Shown here: piece after piece, positions 24,427 to 32,694 of the stretch | How positions within the stretch are numbered: the stretch's first letter is position 1 | How the letters are laid out: every line of letters starts with the position of its first letter | NCBI GenBank assembly: GCA_934373235.1 | Contig: CAKROW010000019.1 | Location: 1-39,553, forward strand | DNA: 39,553 nt | Reading direction: 5' to 3' | Source: an uncultured Blautia sp. | GTDB lineage: Bacteria; Bacillota; Clostridia; Lachnospirales; Lachnospiraceae | Notes under the pieces: generated by a model | What the model was told of the DNA's origin: nothing | The model's database searches: none | What the model saw: only the letters and a program-made list of their open reading frames with translations | Translations under genes and position numbers: made by a program

Positions 24427-25359
24427 TCATCCCTCTTCCCTGCAGTTTACAACATAAATTCCCACACACACCAGAATCAGTGCGATCAGACTGTTGATAT
24501 TAAATGCCTGTGCTACTTCGTTAAGAACCAGTGCTGACAGGATCACACTGCATAACGGATTCACAAAGCCAAATATCGCCACTCTGGAAACAGAATTATA
24601 GGTAAGGAGTACTGACCACAGGGTATATGCCACAGCAGATACCATTGCCAAATACAGTATCAGTACTGCACCGGCCAGATTCATATGATCCAGATGTCCT
24701 CCCATTGCCTTTCCTATAAGAAACAGGATAATGCCTCCCATTGTAAACTGTGTTCCGCTTAATATTACCGGCGAAACCTTTTTTGAAAAAATATTGATAA
24801 GCACTGTGGACATTCCACATGCAAGCTGACCGATAAGAAGGAATCCCTCTCCCATCATAGTAAATTCCATATTCAGGGAACTGCCTGCCAGATTAATGAT
24901 AACTACTCCTGCAAATCCTAGAATACATCCTGCCATCTTTCTTCCGGTTATGCGCTCACTTCTGAATACAAGGCAGGATAACAGTATGGCAATAAAATTC
25001 CCCATTCCTGTAATGATCGCACCCTGTACACCGGAAGTATGAGATACACCAATATAGAAAAAGAAATACTGTATCACTGTCTGCGCCAGGCATACCGGCA
25101 CTGCATACTTCAGGATCTTTCTGTCTGGTATCATAACCTTCCGCTCACTGACAGATGCAAAGATCAGCACCAGAATACCTGCCAGTGCAAAACGGATTCC
25201 CGCAAAAACAATCTGGCTGGACGTATCTGCTGAGTCAACCTGAAGTATCCGGTAGCCTGTTTTGATCACCGGTATGGCACTTCCCCACAAAACACAGCAT
25301 ACACAGGCAAAAGCTGCCACTACCCAGGTCTTTGTCAGTTTCTTTTGTTTCTGTAACAT
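24427..25359 (-). CDS. DMT-superfamily (EamA) metabolite exporter
   Basis: This 310-residue protein has two EamA domains and ten helices (WGSAIPVIKTGYRIL in the first; MSTVLINIFSKKVSPVILSGTQFTMGG and IFGFVNPLCSVILSALVLNE in the second). The family mostly exports amino acids and related metabolites. I chose the ATG at 25359 because AAGGAG stands 8 nt upstream; the longer frame would overlap the preceding gene. It lies 13 nt after the ArsC-like gene. Substrate unknown. Confidence 0.88.
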   Translation of the reverse strand: MLQKQKKLTKTWVVAAFACVCCVLWGSAIPVIKTGYRILQVDSADTSSQIVFAGIRFALAGILVLIFASVSERKVMIPDRKILKYAVPVCLAQTVIQYFFFYIGVSHTSGVQGAIITGMGNFIAILLSCLVFRSERITGRKMAGCILGFAGVVIINLAGSSLNMEFTMMGEGFLLIGQLACGMSTVLINIFSKKVSPVILSGTQFTMGGIILFLIGKAMGGHLDHMNLAGAVLILYLAMVSAVAYTLWSVLLTYNSVSRVAIFGFVNPLCSVILSALVLNEVAQAFNINSLIALILVCVGIYVVNCREEG

Positions 25360-25372
25360 GATCTTGATCTCC

Positions 25373-25714
25373 TTAGTTCCAGTTTTTCCAGATATCAGGC
25401 TGGTATCCCACTGTTGCAAGCTTCCCATTTCTTACAACAGGTGTCCGGATCACCTGCTGATTTTCCAGTATTTTTTCTGCCCTGTCTTCCTCTGCCAGAT
25501 AACGGATCAGAGCCAGGATATCTTTATCCTTACACTTCTCATCCACCAGCTTCTCATATCCTCCTACAGCCTGGCATACGGAATTGAATTCCCCTTTGCT
25601 GAGACCTTTCTCTTTCATATCAATAAACTGGTATTTGATTCCCCGTTCCTTAAAATAACGTTCTGCTTTCTTACTGTCAAAGTTCTTCTTTGTTCCAAAA
25701 ATCTGTATATTCAT
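25373..25714 (-). CDS. ArsC/Spx-family protein lacking the catalytic cysteine
   Basis: The 113-residue protein follows the ArsC-like fold: MNIQIFGTKKNFDSKKAERYFKERGIKYQFIDM at the start, VQxxRTPVVRNG-type ending (VIRTPVVRNGKLATVGY), which is the cis-Pro region and substrate-binding Arg zone. The family's redox motif (CxxC or Cys near residue 11) is replaced by KNFDSK, so arsenate reduction is unlikely. Such members may be regulatory (Spx-like) or bind RNA polymerase, but this is inference. AAAGGG precedes the ATG. Operon position is between the HipA-like and EamA genes. Confidence 0.82.
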   Translation of the reverse strand: MNIQIFGTKKNFDSKKAERYFKERGIKYQFIDMKEKGLSKGEFNSVCQAVGGYEKLVDEKCKDKDILALIRYLAEEDRAEKILENQQVIRTPVVRNGKLATVGYQPDIWKNWN

Positions 25715-25750
25715 ATCTTACCCTTTCTGTATTTACAGGATTTTATCCTG

Positions 25751-26842
25751 TTATCTCTGTATCAGGATATTTTTCATATCCCATATCACCTTTTTGATCT
25801 CATAGATGATCTGGCTGTTTATGATCTCGAAATTGATCTCCTTTCCTTTACCTCCATACTGTGTCTCATACTCCTCTGCTTTTTGCTCATCATGGTCTTT
25901 ATATCTGGCCTTTCCCACCATAAATCCCATGGAATTGGCATAATATGGATATTCCGGATTCTTCTCAAGATAAAACTGTTCTCTGTTTTCCTCAAGAGCA
26001 GTCTCAAACTGTTCCAGTTTTTTCAGGAATTTATCTGTCACTTCCGGATAATGTTCTCTGATATAAAGAAGATTTCCATGAAGACACACTGCACTTTTTT
26101 CCATGAGATGTCTCTCTGTTTCATTGGTAATATAATCATATTCTCCAGACTGAACCGGGCGTCCCTGTATGGATCTTTCCAGCTCATCAAACCAGTATAT
26201 GTGCCTGGAAAATTTATCCGGGAACATAAAATATGTGGAAAATTCATGGTCGATCACCGGTGCCATTCCAAGGATCTCTCCTGAATCATCACAGACAAAT
26301 GCTATATTTTCGTAATGATAATTCTGATCTCCTTTTAAGACAGAAATAAGCACCTGCATGGCCAGCTCTTCGGCAGTCTCCCTGTGTTCTCTGAAATATC
26401 CTGATTCAAAGATATCCCTGTAATCATAAAACATCTGACAGTAATTCACATACTGATCGATATCCACCCTGTCATCCGGATACTTCCTGAAAAATTCAAG
26501 AAGATTCAGAAGATGCTGTCCCTTGTGACAGATCAAGGGAGAGACAGTTCCGTAATCATAATACTTCCCACTCTCCTTCTCATACCCTCTGCAAAATGCC
26601 AAGTGATAAACTGGTGCCTGTACAAAAAATCCATTGATCACACCGGACCAGAATACCTCTGCATAGGCAAACAGGGGCGTGGAAAAGGGTTTGGATTTTG
26701 TAAGCGGCTTGAATACCCTGTTTTCCTCAAAAACCGGAAAATGTTTCTCTCCCTTTACGACTCCTACAGCTTCTGCCCTCAGATTTCCGGTTCGATTCGC
26801 ATAGATATGATCTTCCACGGTGAAATCTAATTTAAAACTCAT
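25751..26842 (-). CDS. Divergent HipA-like kinase-fold protein
   Basis: I recognise this 363-residue protein only by motif. GDQNYHYENIAF (171-182) lines up with the HipA catalytic loop G-N-x-D-x-H-x-K-N, and VIDHEFS (197-203, Asp198) with the second metal-binding Asp. The position of the HipA catalytic Asp is Asn174 here, with an Asp at 172 instead, so activity may be lost or altered. The N-terminal 160 residues match nothing I can name. There is no HipB-type antitoxin beside it; the nearest DNA-binding candidate is the small protein at 27609-28016. AGGAG precedes the ATG and rsmJ ends 15 nt upstream. Kinase assignment is tentative. Confidence 0.6.
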   Translation of the reverse strand: MSFKLDFTVEDHIYANRTGNLRAEAVGVVKGEKHFPVFEENRVFKPLTKSKPFSTPLFAYAEVFWSGVINGFFVQAPVYHLAFCRGYEKESGKYYDYGTVSPLICHKGQHLLNLLEFFRKYPDDRVDIDQYVNYCQMFYDYRDIFESGYFREHRETAEELAMQVLISVLKGDQNYHYENIAFVCDDSGEILGMAPVIDHEFSTYFMFPDKFSRHIYWFDELERSIQGRPVQSGEYDYITNETERHLMEKSAVCLHGNLLYIREHYPEVTDKFLKKLEQFETALEENREQFYLEKNPEYPYYANSMGFMVGKARYKDHDEQKAEEYETQYGGKGKEINFEIINSQIIYEIKKVIWDMKNILIQR

Positions 26843-26857
26843 GGCATCATTCTCCTT

Positions 26858-27592
26858 TTACAGAACATAGCAGTCATACCGTATCGCTTTACCCTTAAGG
26901 GTATAGGACGGCTCACGGCCTGCAAGACATACACTTTTCAGGGGACGCTTGACTATGATCTTGTCCGGGTCTGCCTTGATCGCAGCATCAAAAAGATCTG
27001 TTTCTTCTGAACAGGGCGGTTCCAGCTTCTGGATGAGCTGCAGCTTCTTATTGATCAGGCTTGACTTCTGTCTTGCCGGAAACATGGGGTCCAGGTAGAT
27101 AACATCTACAGGATCCAGAAGCCTGGACATACATTCCACGCTGTCTCCTTCTATTACCTTCATACGGCTGGCAATATCTTTCAGTTCCATATTTTTCTTC
27201 GCACGGCGGATAGCATCTTTCAGAAGTGCCGCGATCACCGGGTTCTGCTCATACAAAGTAACTTCATATCCCTGTGCAGCCAGAAGGAAGGCATCCTCCC
27301 CCATTCCGGCAGTGGCATCAATAGCCTTTCTGCCCTCTTTGTCTGACCTGGCGGCCTTGACCAGCATCTCGTGCTGCAATCTTCCATTGGTCACTCTGTG
27401 CAGCATGGTTTCCACAAAATCTCCCTGATATGTCAGTCCAAATCCCGACAGTGATACCCCCTTGGAATCAAAATGGACTGTCAGATAATCCCCCGGCTTA
27501 TCCTGAATTGACGCACCTGTACGCCTTGAAAAGGATTCCGCCATATCTCTCTGCCCGCCTTTTCCCAGACAGACTACGATCTTATCGTTCAT
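26858..27592 (-). CDS. rsmJ: 16S rRNA m2G1516 methyltransferase, RsmJ family
   Basis: The 244-residue protein has the SAM motif AIDATAGMGEDAFLLAAQG (about 89-107) and the catalytic-site IYLDPMFPARQKS (about 165-177), both diagnostic of RsmJ (YhiQ). RsmJ methylates N2 of G1516 in 16S rRNA in Escherichia coli. The N-terminal 65 residues with DKPGDYLTVHFDSKGVSL are also family-like. It is the second gene of the operon, 16 nt after the winged-helix-like gene. Confidence 0.88.
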   Translation of the reverse strand: MNDKIVVCLGKGGQRDMAESFSRRTGASIQDKPGDYLTVHFDSKGVSLSGFGLTYQGDFVETMLHRVTNGRLQHEMLVKAARSDKEGRKAIDATAGMGEDAFLLAAQGYEVTLYEQNPVIAALLKDAIRRAKKNMELKDIASRMKVIEGDSVECMSRLLDPVDVIYLDPMFPARQKSSLINKKLQLIQKLEPPCSEETDLFDAAIKADPDKIIVKRPLKSVCLAGREPSYTLKGKAIRYDCYVL

Positions 27593-27608
27593 CTTGTTCT
27601 TCTCACTT

Positions 27609-28016
27609 TCATGCTTCCAGCTTCTTTATGGTATTCTCCATTCTGCGGATGCAGTTCTTAACCTCTTTCATCTTCTCCCTGTCTTCCTCTGTAAATTCCA
27701 GGATCTCAAAGGCATCTACTTCTTCTTTATTGATCTGAGCTACTGCATTCTTAAGTATCCGGACATAGTTGGAAATAAGACGATCCGCATAGCAGTCTCC
27801 ATTGCTGTGAGCCGTCATCTGGTACATTCCTCTTCCCATCCATTTATATTCCGGTTCCACATCTACCAGCGATCTAAGTGCGCCACTTAACATCCCGTTT
27901 GTGTATGCGCTGTCATCCTGTGTCTTCACATATTCAAACAGTTCCTGTCTGGTATGCACCCTTCCGTCTTTTAACAGTGCCTTGTAATACTCTTTGATCC
28001 TTTGTGCATTTGACAT
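27609..28016 (-). CDS. Small protein with winged-helix-like N-terminus, first gene of operon
   Basis: I do not recognise this 135-residue protein. Its N-terminal 75 residues (RIKEYYKALLKDGRVHTRQELFEYV, then YTNGMLSGALRSLV and YKWMGRGMYQMT) read like a winged helix with a beta-wing ending, as in small DNA-binding or nuclease-linked domains. The C-terminal third is a charged helix, likely coiled coil (EEDREKMKEVKNCIRRMENTIKKLE). Two 10-bp direct repeats lie between its promoter and start codon, fitting self-regulation. GGAGG precedes the ATG. Confidence 0.72.
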   Translation of the reverse strand: MSNAQRIKEYYKALLKDGRVHTRQELFEYVKTQDDSAYTNGMLSGALRSLVDVEPEYKWMGRGMYQMTAHSNGDCYADRLISNYVRILKNAVAQINKEEVDAFEILEFTEEDREKMKEVKNCIRRMENTIKKLEA

Positions 28017-28037
28017 ACATTGTCCCTCCTTTGTTTC

Positions 28038-28064
28038 ATGGTTTAATCCTTTTAATGGTTTAAT
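28038..28064. promoter_or_regulatory. Two 10-bp direct repeats, candidate operator
   Basis: ATGGTTTAAT occurs at 28038-28047 and again at 28055-28064, 17 bp apart, between the promoter and start codon of the operon. A related CCATTAAT lies at about 28118-28125. Confidence 0.5.
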
Positions 28065-28078
28065 TTTTTCATATTTGT

Positions 28079-28107
28079 ATTATAATTTAATTTTCCCATA
28101 TTGTAAA
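28079..28107 (-). promoter_or_regulatory. Promoter of the seven-gene operon
   Basis: TTTACA (28107-28102), 17-bp spacer and TATAAT (28084-28079) on the minus strand; start near 28072, upstream of the direct repeats. Confidence 0.7.
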
Positions 28108-28137
28108 TACCCGAAAACCATTAATTTTCTTTTCACG

Positions 28138-28184
28138 ACAAAAAATCTGCCAGCGTTCATTTTCATGAACACTGACAGATTTTC
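28138..28184 (-). terminator. Strong terminator after the glycosidase locus
   Basis: AATCTGTCAGTGTTCAT-GAAA-ATGAACGCTGGCAGATT (minus strand, nearly perfect 17-bp stem) followed by six T. It ends transcription from the GH3-GPH-GH78 operon and the remnant gene before the next promoter. Confidence 0.85.
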
Positions 28185-28244
28185 CTGCACAACCCTGTCC
28201 TGTATTACCCTGTTGCTTTTGGCCTTTTGGAGTATGAGTATGGT

Positions 28245-28433
28245 CTATTGCATAACCAATACCGCGTTTAACAACAACGCGCCTGTAGGACCGAGCAAAT
28301 ATCCTAACCATTTTTCGGCTTTTCCTACATTCGAAGTATGAGCTTTGCTTTGTATTATTTTATTCGTCCAGAATTTTTGATTCTTCTTACTTCTCTTCAC
28401 TTCTGGTTCCATAGAGATAATATTTCCCATCAT
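28245..28433 (-). pseudogene. Truncated 5' end of a GPH-family sugar symporter gene
   Basis: The 62-codon frame ends in GKAEKWLGYLLGPTGALLLNAVLVMQ, which is the usual beginning of glycoside-pentoside-hexuronide symporters, where a long helix and YLNVYYTD-type residues would follow. Instead it stops and the DNA runs into a terminator. Position at the end of a glycosidase operon that has an intact GPH gene suggests a lost second transporter. The rest of the 28017-28476 gap holds the promoter, repeats and terminator listed separately. Confidence 0.6.
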
Positions 28434-28476
28434 ATGGCAGAATATATGGATATATTAATCTCATTACTTTTCATAC

Positions 28477-31221
28477 TCAATCGATCCCTTTTCCTGCTTC
28501 CTTCTGATTCAGTGCATTCACTACTGCCTCATACATCGGTTTCGCCTGTGGCGCAGCACCAAGAAGCTCTGCCAGTGTCATTCCATAAGCAAACTGGATC
28601 ATCGGACCTTCCAGCATTCCCGGTGCCATCTGGTTGAACAGTTCTACTGCCAGCGGTTCTGCCACGATCTCTCCAAGGGTGCTGTCCATGCTGAATCGCT
28701 CTACTGCAAGGCATGTCTCTGTTGCATATTCGTAATCATATACACCGGAACCAACTTCGTGCACTTCTTCTTTCTTCGGAAGAACAATTATAGCTGTTGT
28801 ATTAGCCGGAACTTCTACATGCACATGGATCTTTCCATTCTTACAGGATGTGTTTGCCACGATCTTTCCATAAACAGATTCAAACTCTGTGCCCCACTCT
28901 TCAATTCCTTTTACAAACATTGGTTTTACCTGGAATTTCTTATATCCCGGCTCTAACTGAGATAACCCGGCAACCTTGCGGTACATCCAGTCTCCTACAG
29001 AACCATATGCATAATGGTTCAGGGAGTTCATTCCTGATTCATCAAAAGTTCCGTCCGGTTTGATAGAATTCCAACGCTCCCATATTGTTGTTGCTCCCAT
29101 ATTTACTGCGTAGAGCCATGACGGATAATCTTCTTTCATAAAGAGAGTTGCCGCCATCTCATGTGCTCCATTTTCAGAAAGAGTATGACAGATATATGGA
29201 GTACCAACGAATCCTGTAGCCAGGTGATTTTTGTGATTTGCAATATTTGTAAGCAGTGTATTCAGGATACGTTTTCTGTCTTTTTCTCTTGCAAGATTAA
29301 AATACAGTGAAATAATTGCACCTGTCTGTGTCTCACTTACGATACGTCCTGTCTCTGTATAATATTCTCTCCGGAACGCATCCAAAGTTGTTTCATAAAG
29401 ATCCCCATACTTTTTCGCTTCTTCAGCTTTTCCCAGCACCTCTGCTGTTTTCTTTACAAGCTCTGTCACATACAGATAGTACGCATTGGCGATCATATAT
29501 TTGTCTGTCGCACCTGTTCTGTCTGCGCTCTCTTCTTTGTCCAGTGCAAGCCAGTCTCCGTACTGGAATCCGCTCTGCCAGAGACCGTTCTCTTCACAGT
29601 TGTTCTTAATGTAGTCTACCCACTCATGCATACATTTCCAGTTCTCTTCCAGGATACCTTTATCGCCATAAATCTGATAAACAACCCAAGGAACGATAAC
29701 TGCTACATCACTCCATGCAGATGAACTGTACTGTCCCAGGATATCCGGCACAACATGGGGTACACCTTTTTCCAGGGAAGATTCTGCTGCCACATCACGC
29801 ATCCACTTCGTATAGAACAATGCTGTATTTCTGTTAAATGCTGCTGTCCAGGAAAATACCTGTGCATCTCCTGTCCATCCAAGACGTTCATCTCTCTGCG
29901 GACAATCTGTCGGGATGTCGAGGAAGTTATCTCTCTGACTCCATGTAATATTGCTCTGTAACTGATTTACTTTCTGATCAGAGCAGGTAAAATCACCTGT
30001 CTTTTCCATATCAGAATGTGTCACACAGGCAACAAACTGATCTGCTGTAAATTCTTCCATTCCTTCCACACAGATATAACGGAATCCGTGGAATGTAAAA
30101 TGGGGACGGAATATCTGCTCTTCTCCGTTACAGATAAATGTGTCGATTGATTTTGCCTGACGAAGTGTCTCCGGGTAAAAGTTTCCGTCTTTATCCAGAA
30201 CCTCTGCGTGACGGATCACGATCTTCTGTCCTTTTTCGCCTTTTACATGAACCTCAACAACACCTGTGATGATCTGTCCGAAATCAACCAGTCTCTCACC
30301 CTTTGGTGTAACGATCAGTTCTTTACCGGCAATCTTCTCTGTAATGCGTACAGGCTCATTCTCCTGTGCTGTTAATACTGCTTTGTCAAAATCTTTAACA
30401 ACAACATTTCCTTCTGTGATTTCCGGTGCATCCGTGTCGATTGTCTCACCCATGTAAATTTCGCTGTAACGGATCTCTCCAGTTTTTACAGACCATGTTT
30501 CATCGGTAGCGATCACATCCTTACTTCCATCTTCATATTCAACATGAAGCTCCGCAAATGCTCCCACCTGTGTACCGTACTGATTCGGCTGACAATAAAA
30601 GCCTAAGATTCCTTTGTACCAGCCGTTTCCAACTGTGATCGCGATTTCATTTTCTGCTTCAAGCTGCTCTGTCACATCATAGATCTGATACTGAAGTCTG
30701 TTATGATAGCTTGTCCATCCCGGTGCCATACGGTAATCGCCGACTGTCTGTCCATTCAATGTCACCTCGTATACACCATGTGCAGTTGCATACAGACGGG
30801 CCTTCTTTACCTTTTTATCAATTGCAAATGCTTTTCCAAATACCGGGCAGGCTGTCTCTTCTTCCGGGAAATCACCTGTGATCATCTGCGCTTTAAACTC
30901 TGTATTGTCAAAAATTCCCGTTTCAAATGTACCTTCAATAGTTTCGGTATTTCCGTGATTGTCTGCTACATGTACCTTTACTTTGTAGAGCTTTTCATCT
31001 GCCAGCGTTTCACCCTCATAAGGAATCAGAACCGACTGGTCAGACGCTTTTTTCCCACTGTTCCAGACAATGTTACCATTCTCATCTGTCACATGAATTT
31101 CATACGCAGTCTGTAAGGTATCCTTTTCCTGTGACTCCATTTTCCATGAGAATCTTGGTGCTTCGGCAGTTAATCCAACAGGGTTTACCCGATATTCGGT
31201 TCTTAAATCATATAATCTCAT
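28477..31221 (-). CDS. GH78 alpha-L-rhamnosidase, cytoplasmic
   Basis: This 914-residue enzyme has the bacterial rhamnosidase N-terminal beta domains (LRTEYRVNPVGLTAEAPRFSW; GWYKGILGFY) and the GH78 catalytic core with DCPQRDERLGWTGD near residue 438 and YGDWLALD further on. No signal peptide is present, so it acts on imported substrate. It should remove terminal alpha-L-rhamnose from rhamnosides such as plant rutinosides. After the usual C-terminal beta domain there is an extra 75-residue tail (FSMDSTLGEIVAEPLAVEL to MTLAELLGAAP to NALNQ) that resembles the tail of the GH3 enzyme in this operon. Start chosen at 31221, after GGAGG with 7-nt spacing. Confidence 0.92.
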   Translation of the reverse strand: MRLYDLRTEYRVNPVGLTAEAPRFSWKMESQEKDTLQTAYEIHVTDENGNIVWNSGKKASDQSVLIPYEGETLADEKLYKVKVHVADNHGNTETIEGTFETGIFDNTEFKAQMITGDFPEEETACPVFGKAFAIDKKVKKARLYATAHGVYEVTLNGQTVGDYRMAPGWTSYHNRLQYQIYDVTEQLEAENEIAITVGNGWYKGILGFYCQPNQYGTQVGAFAELHVEYEDGSKDVIATDETWSVKTGEIRYSEIYMGETIDTDAPEITEGNVVVKDFDKAVLTAQENEPVRITEKIAGKELIVTPKGERLVDFGQIITGVVEVHVKGEKGQKIVIRHAEVLDKDGNFYPETLRQAKSIDTFICNGEEQIFRPHFTFHGFRYICVEGMEEFTADQFVACVTHSDMEKTGDFTCSDQKVNQLQSNITWSQRDNFLDIPTDCPQRDERLGWTGDAQVFSWTAAFNRNTALFYTKWMRDVAAESSLEKGVPHVVPDILGQYSSSAWSDVAVIVPWVVYQIYGDKGILEENWKCMHEWVDYIKNNCEENGLWQSGFQYGDWLALDKEESADRTGATDKYMIANAYYLYVTELVKKTAEVLGKAEEAKKYGDLYETTLDAFRREYYTETGRIVSETQTGAIISLYFNLAREKDRKRILNTLLTNIANHKNHLATGFVGTPYICHTLSENGAHEMAATLFMKEDYPSWLYAVNMGATTIWERWNSIKPDGTFDESGMNSLNHYAYGSVGDWMYRKVAGLSQLEPGYKKFQVKPMFVKGIEEWGTEFESVYGKIVANTSCKNGKIHVHVEVPANTTAIIVLPKKEEVHEVGSGVYDYEYATETCLAVERFSMDSTLGEIVAEPLAVELFNQMAPGMLEGPMIQFAYGMTLAELLGAAPQAKPMYEAVVNALNQKEAGKGID

Positions 31222-31249
31222 TTCATTTCCTCCAATTAATAAATCCACA

Positions 31250-31283
31250 AAAGGACAGAACCTTATTGTAAGCCCCGTCCTTT
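31250..31283. repeat. Intercistronic hairpin between GPH and GH78 genes
   Basis: AAAGGAC and GTCCTTT are 7-bp arms around a 20-nt loop; no long T-run. It may adjust the ratio of the two transcripts or protect mRNA ends. Confidence 0.4.
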
Positions 31284-31294
31284 AGTCTCAGCAT

Positions 31295-32683
31295 TTAGTT
31301 TGCCTTTTCTCTTTTCTGCAGTTCTGCCATGATCTCCGGATATCTCTTCTCAAGGTCATTCTTCATAAGACAGATAAACATGATCACGAAGATTGCAAGA
31401 GGAATATAGATGGAAAATGCAAAGATTGCCATATCAACGGAGCCAGGCTGAGTTGCCAGAGATGCCTGGTATCCCGCAGCTGCCAGCAGCCATCCAATCA
31501 GAGATGCTCCGATACCGGATCCAATCTTCATTCCGAAAGAGTTTGCACTGTTTGTCATACCTACGATTCGTTTTCCGAATTTATAATCATTATATTCCAC
31601 ACAGTTATTTACCATTGCTCCAAACAGACACATCATAGGGATGTTGGCAAAAGTAGTTACAACTCCACCTGCAATACAAGTTGCAATGCTGTAAGGGGTA
31701 AATACTCTTACCAGGCAGGCTGCTGCTCCAAGTATACAGGAAACCTTACATGTTTTTGTCATTCCAAGCTTGGATACCAATGGTCCTGTAAGGATAAATC
31801 CAAGGAAGGTAGGAACCAGTCCCACTGCTCCCAGAAGTGCTACGATATTGTCATTTCCAAGAATGTATTTTGCATAATATGTTCCACCGGATGTAGTTAA
31901 GCTGTAAGAAATATTTATCAGAAACTGAAGTACAAGCATGATGACCCAGTACTTGTTTTTGAAAAGCATTTTGATAGCTTCCACAAACGGTACATCATCA
32001 TCTTCACTTTTTTCTACGATCTGTACGTTTTCTTTTGATACTTTATAAAGAATCATCAATGAAAGCATGGAGATGAGACCAAAGACCACAGCTACCTTGA
32101 TCCATGCACTCTGTGTTCCGCCAAGCATATTTGTGATAGGGATAAGAAGGATGGCAATTACCATTCCTGCAATGTATCCGAATGCTGTACGGAAGATTCC
32201 CATTTTACCACGTTCTTCAAAACTTTCGGTACGGATAGCCATCAGTGCGCCATAAGGGATTGCCACTGCTGTATATACGATTGCTGTGATCAGTACGTTT
32301 GTGATCAGCACATAGGCAGCCTGTAAACCGCTTCCTATATTTTTAGGTACTGTAAACAGTAAAATAATAGATACCAGTGCCGGGATTGCCATTCTTGAAA
32401 ACCACGGACGACATTTTCCTTTTGGTGACTTACCTGCATCCATGATCTTTCCCATTGCAAGATCTGAAAATGCGTCAAAGATCTTTGCGATCAGAAGCAT
32501 GGTGGCAACCATTCCTGCTGCAAGACCTACTTTTTCCGTGTAAAAGTAGGTAAGCTGTCCAACCAGACTGCTCATAATATTCAGTGGTAACTGTCCGAGA
32601 CCATCACCAAGATAATCTGTAAGTCTCATTGTCTTCTGGATTCCCATGGAATCCAGACCAAGTTCTTTCTTTGTCCTTCCCAT
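31295..32683 (-). CDS. GPH-family sugar:cation symporter (MFS)
   Basis: The 462-residue protein opens with LTDYLGDGLGQLPLNIMSSLVGQLTYFYTEKVGL, and has DAFSDLAMGKIMDAGKSPKGKCRPW, the conserved GPH/MelB cation-site region, near residues 70-94. Twelve helices are expected. GPH symporters bring glycosides into the cell with Na+ or H+. Between GH3 (11 nt upstream) and GH78 it is the likely importer of the rhamnose-glucose glycoside the two enzymes cut. GGAGAG precedes the ATG. Confidence 0.92.
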   Translation of the reverse strand: MGRTKKELGLDSMGIQKTMRLTDYLGDGLGQLPLNIMSSLVGQLTYFYTEKVGLAAGMVATMLLIAKIFDAFSDLAMGKIMDAGKSPKGKCRPWFSRMAIPALVSIILLFTVPKNIGSGLQAAYVLITNVLITAIVYTAVAIPYGALMAIRTESFEERGKMGIFRTAFGYIAGMVIAILLIPITNMLGGTQSAWIKVAVVFGLISMLSLMILYKVSKENVQIVEKSEDDDVPFVEAIKMLFKNKYWVIMLVLQFLINISYSLTTSGGTYYAKYILGNDNIVALLGAVGLVPTFLGFILTGPLVSKLGMTKTCKVSCILGAAACLVRVFTPYSIATCIAGGVVTTFANIPMMCLFGAMVNNCVEYNDYKFGKRIVGMTNSANSFGMKIGSGIGASLIGWLLAAAGYQASLATQPGSVDMAIFAFSIYIPLAIFVIMFICLMKNDLEKRYPEIMAELQKREKAN

Positions 32684-32694
32684 TCTTTCTCTCC

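Noticed and set aside
28087..28311. 74-codon minus-strand frame ending near the HTH operon promoter
   Set aside because: It runs through a strong terminator hairpin and the operon promoter and is in a different frame from the recognisable GPH remnant.
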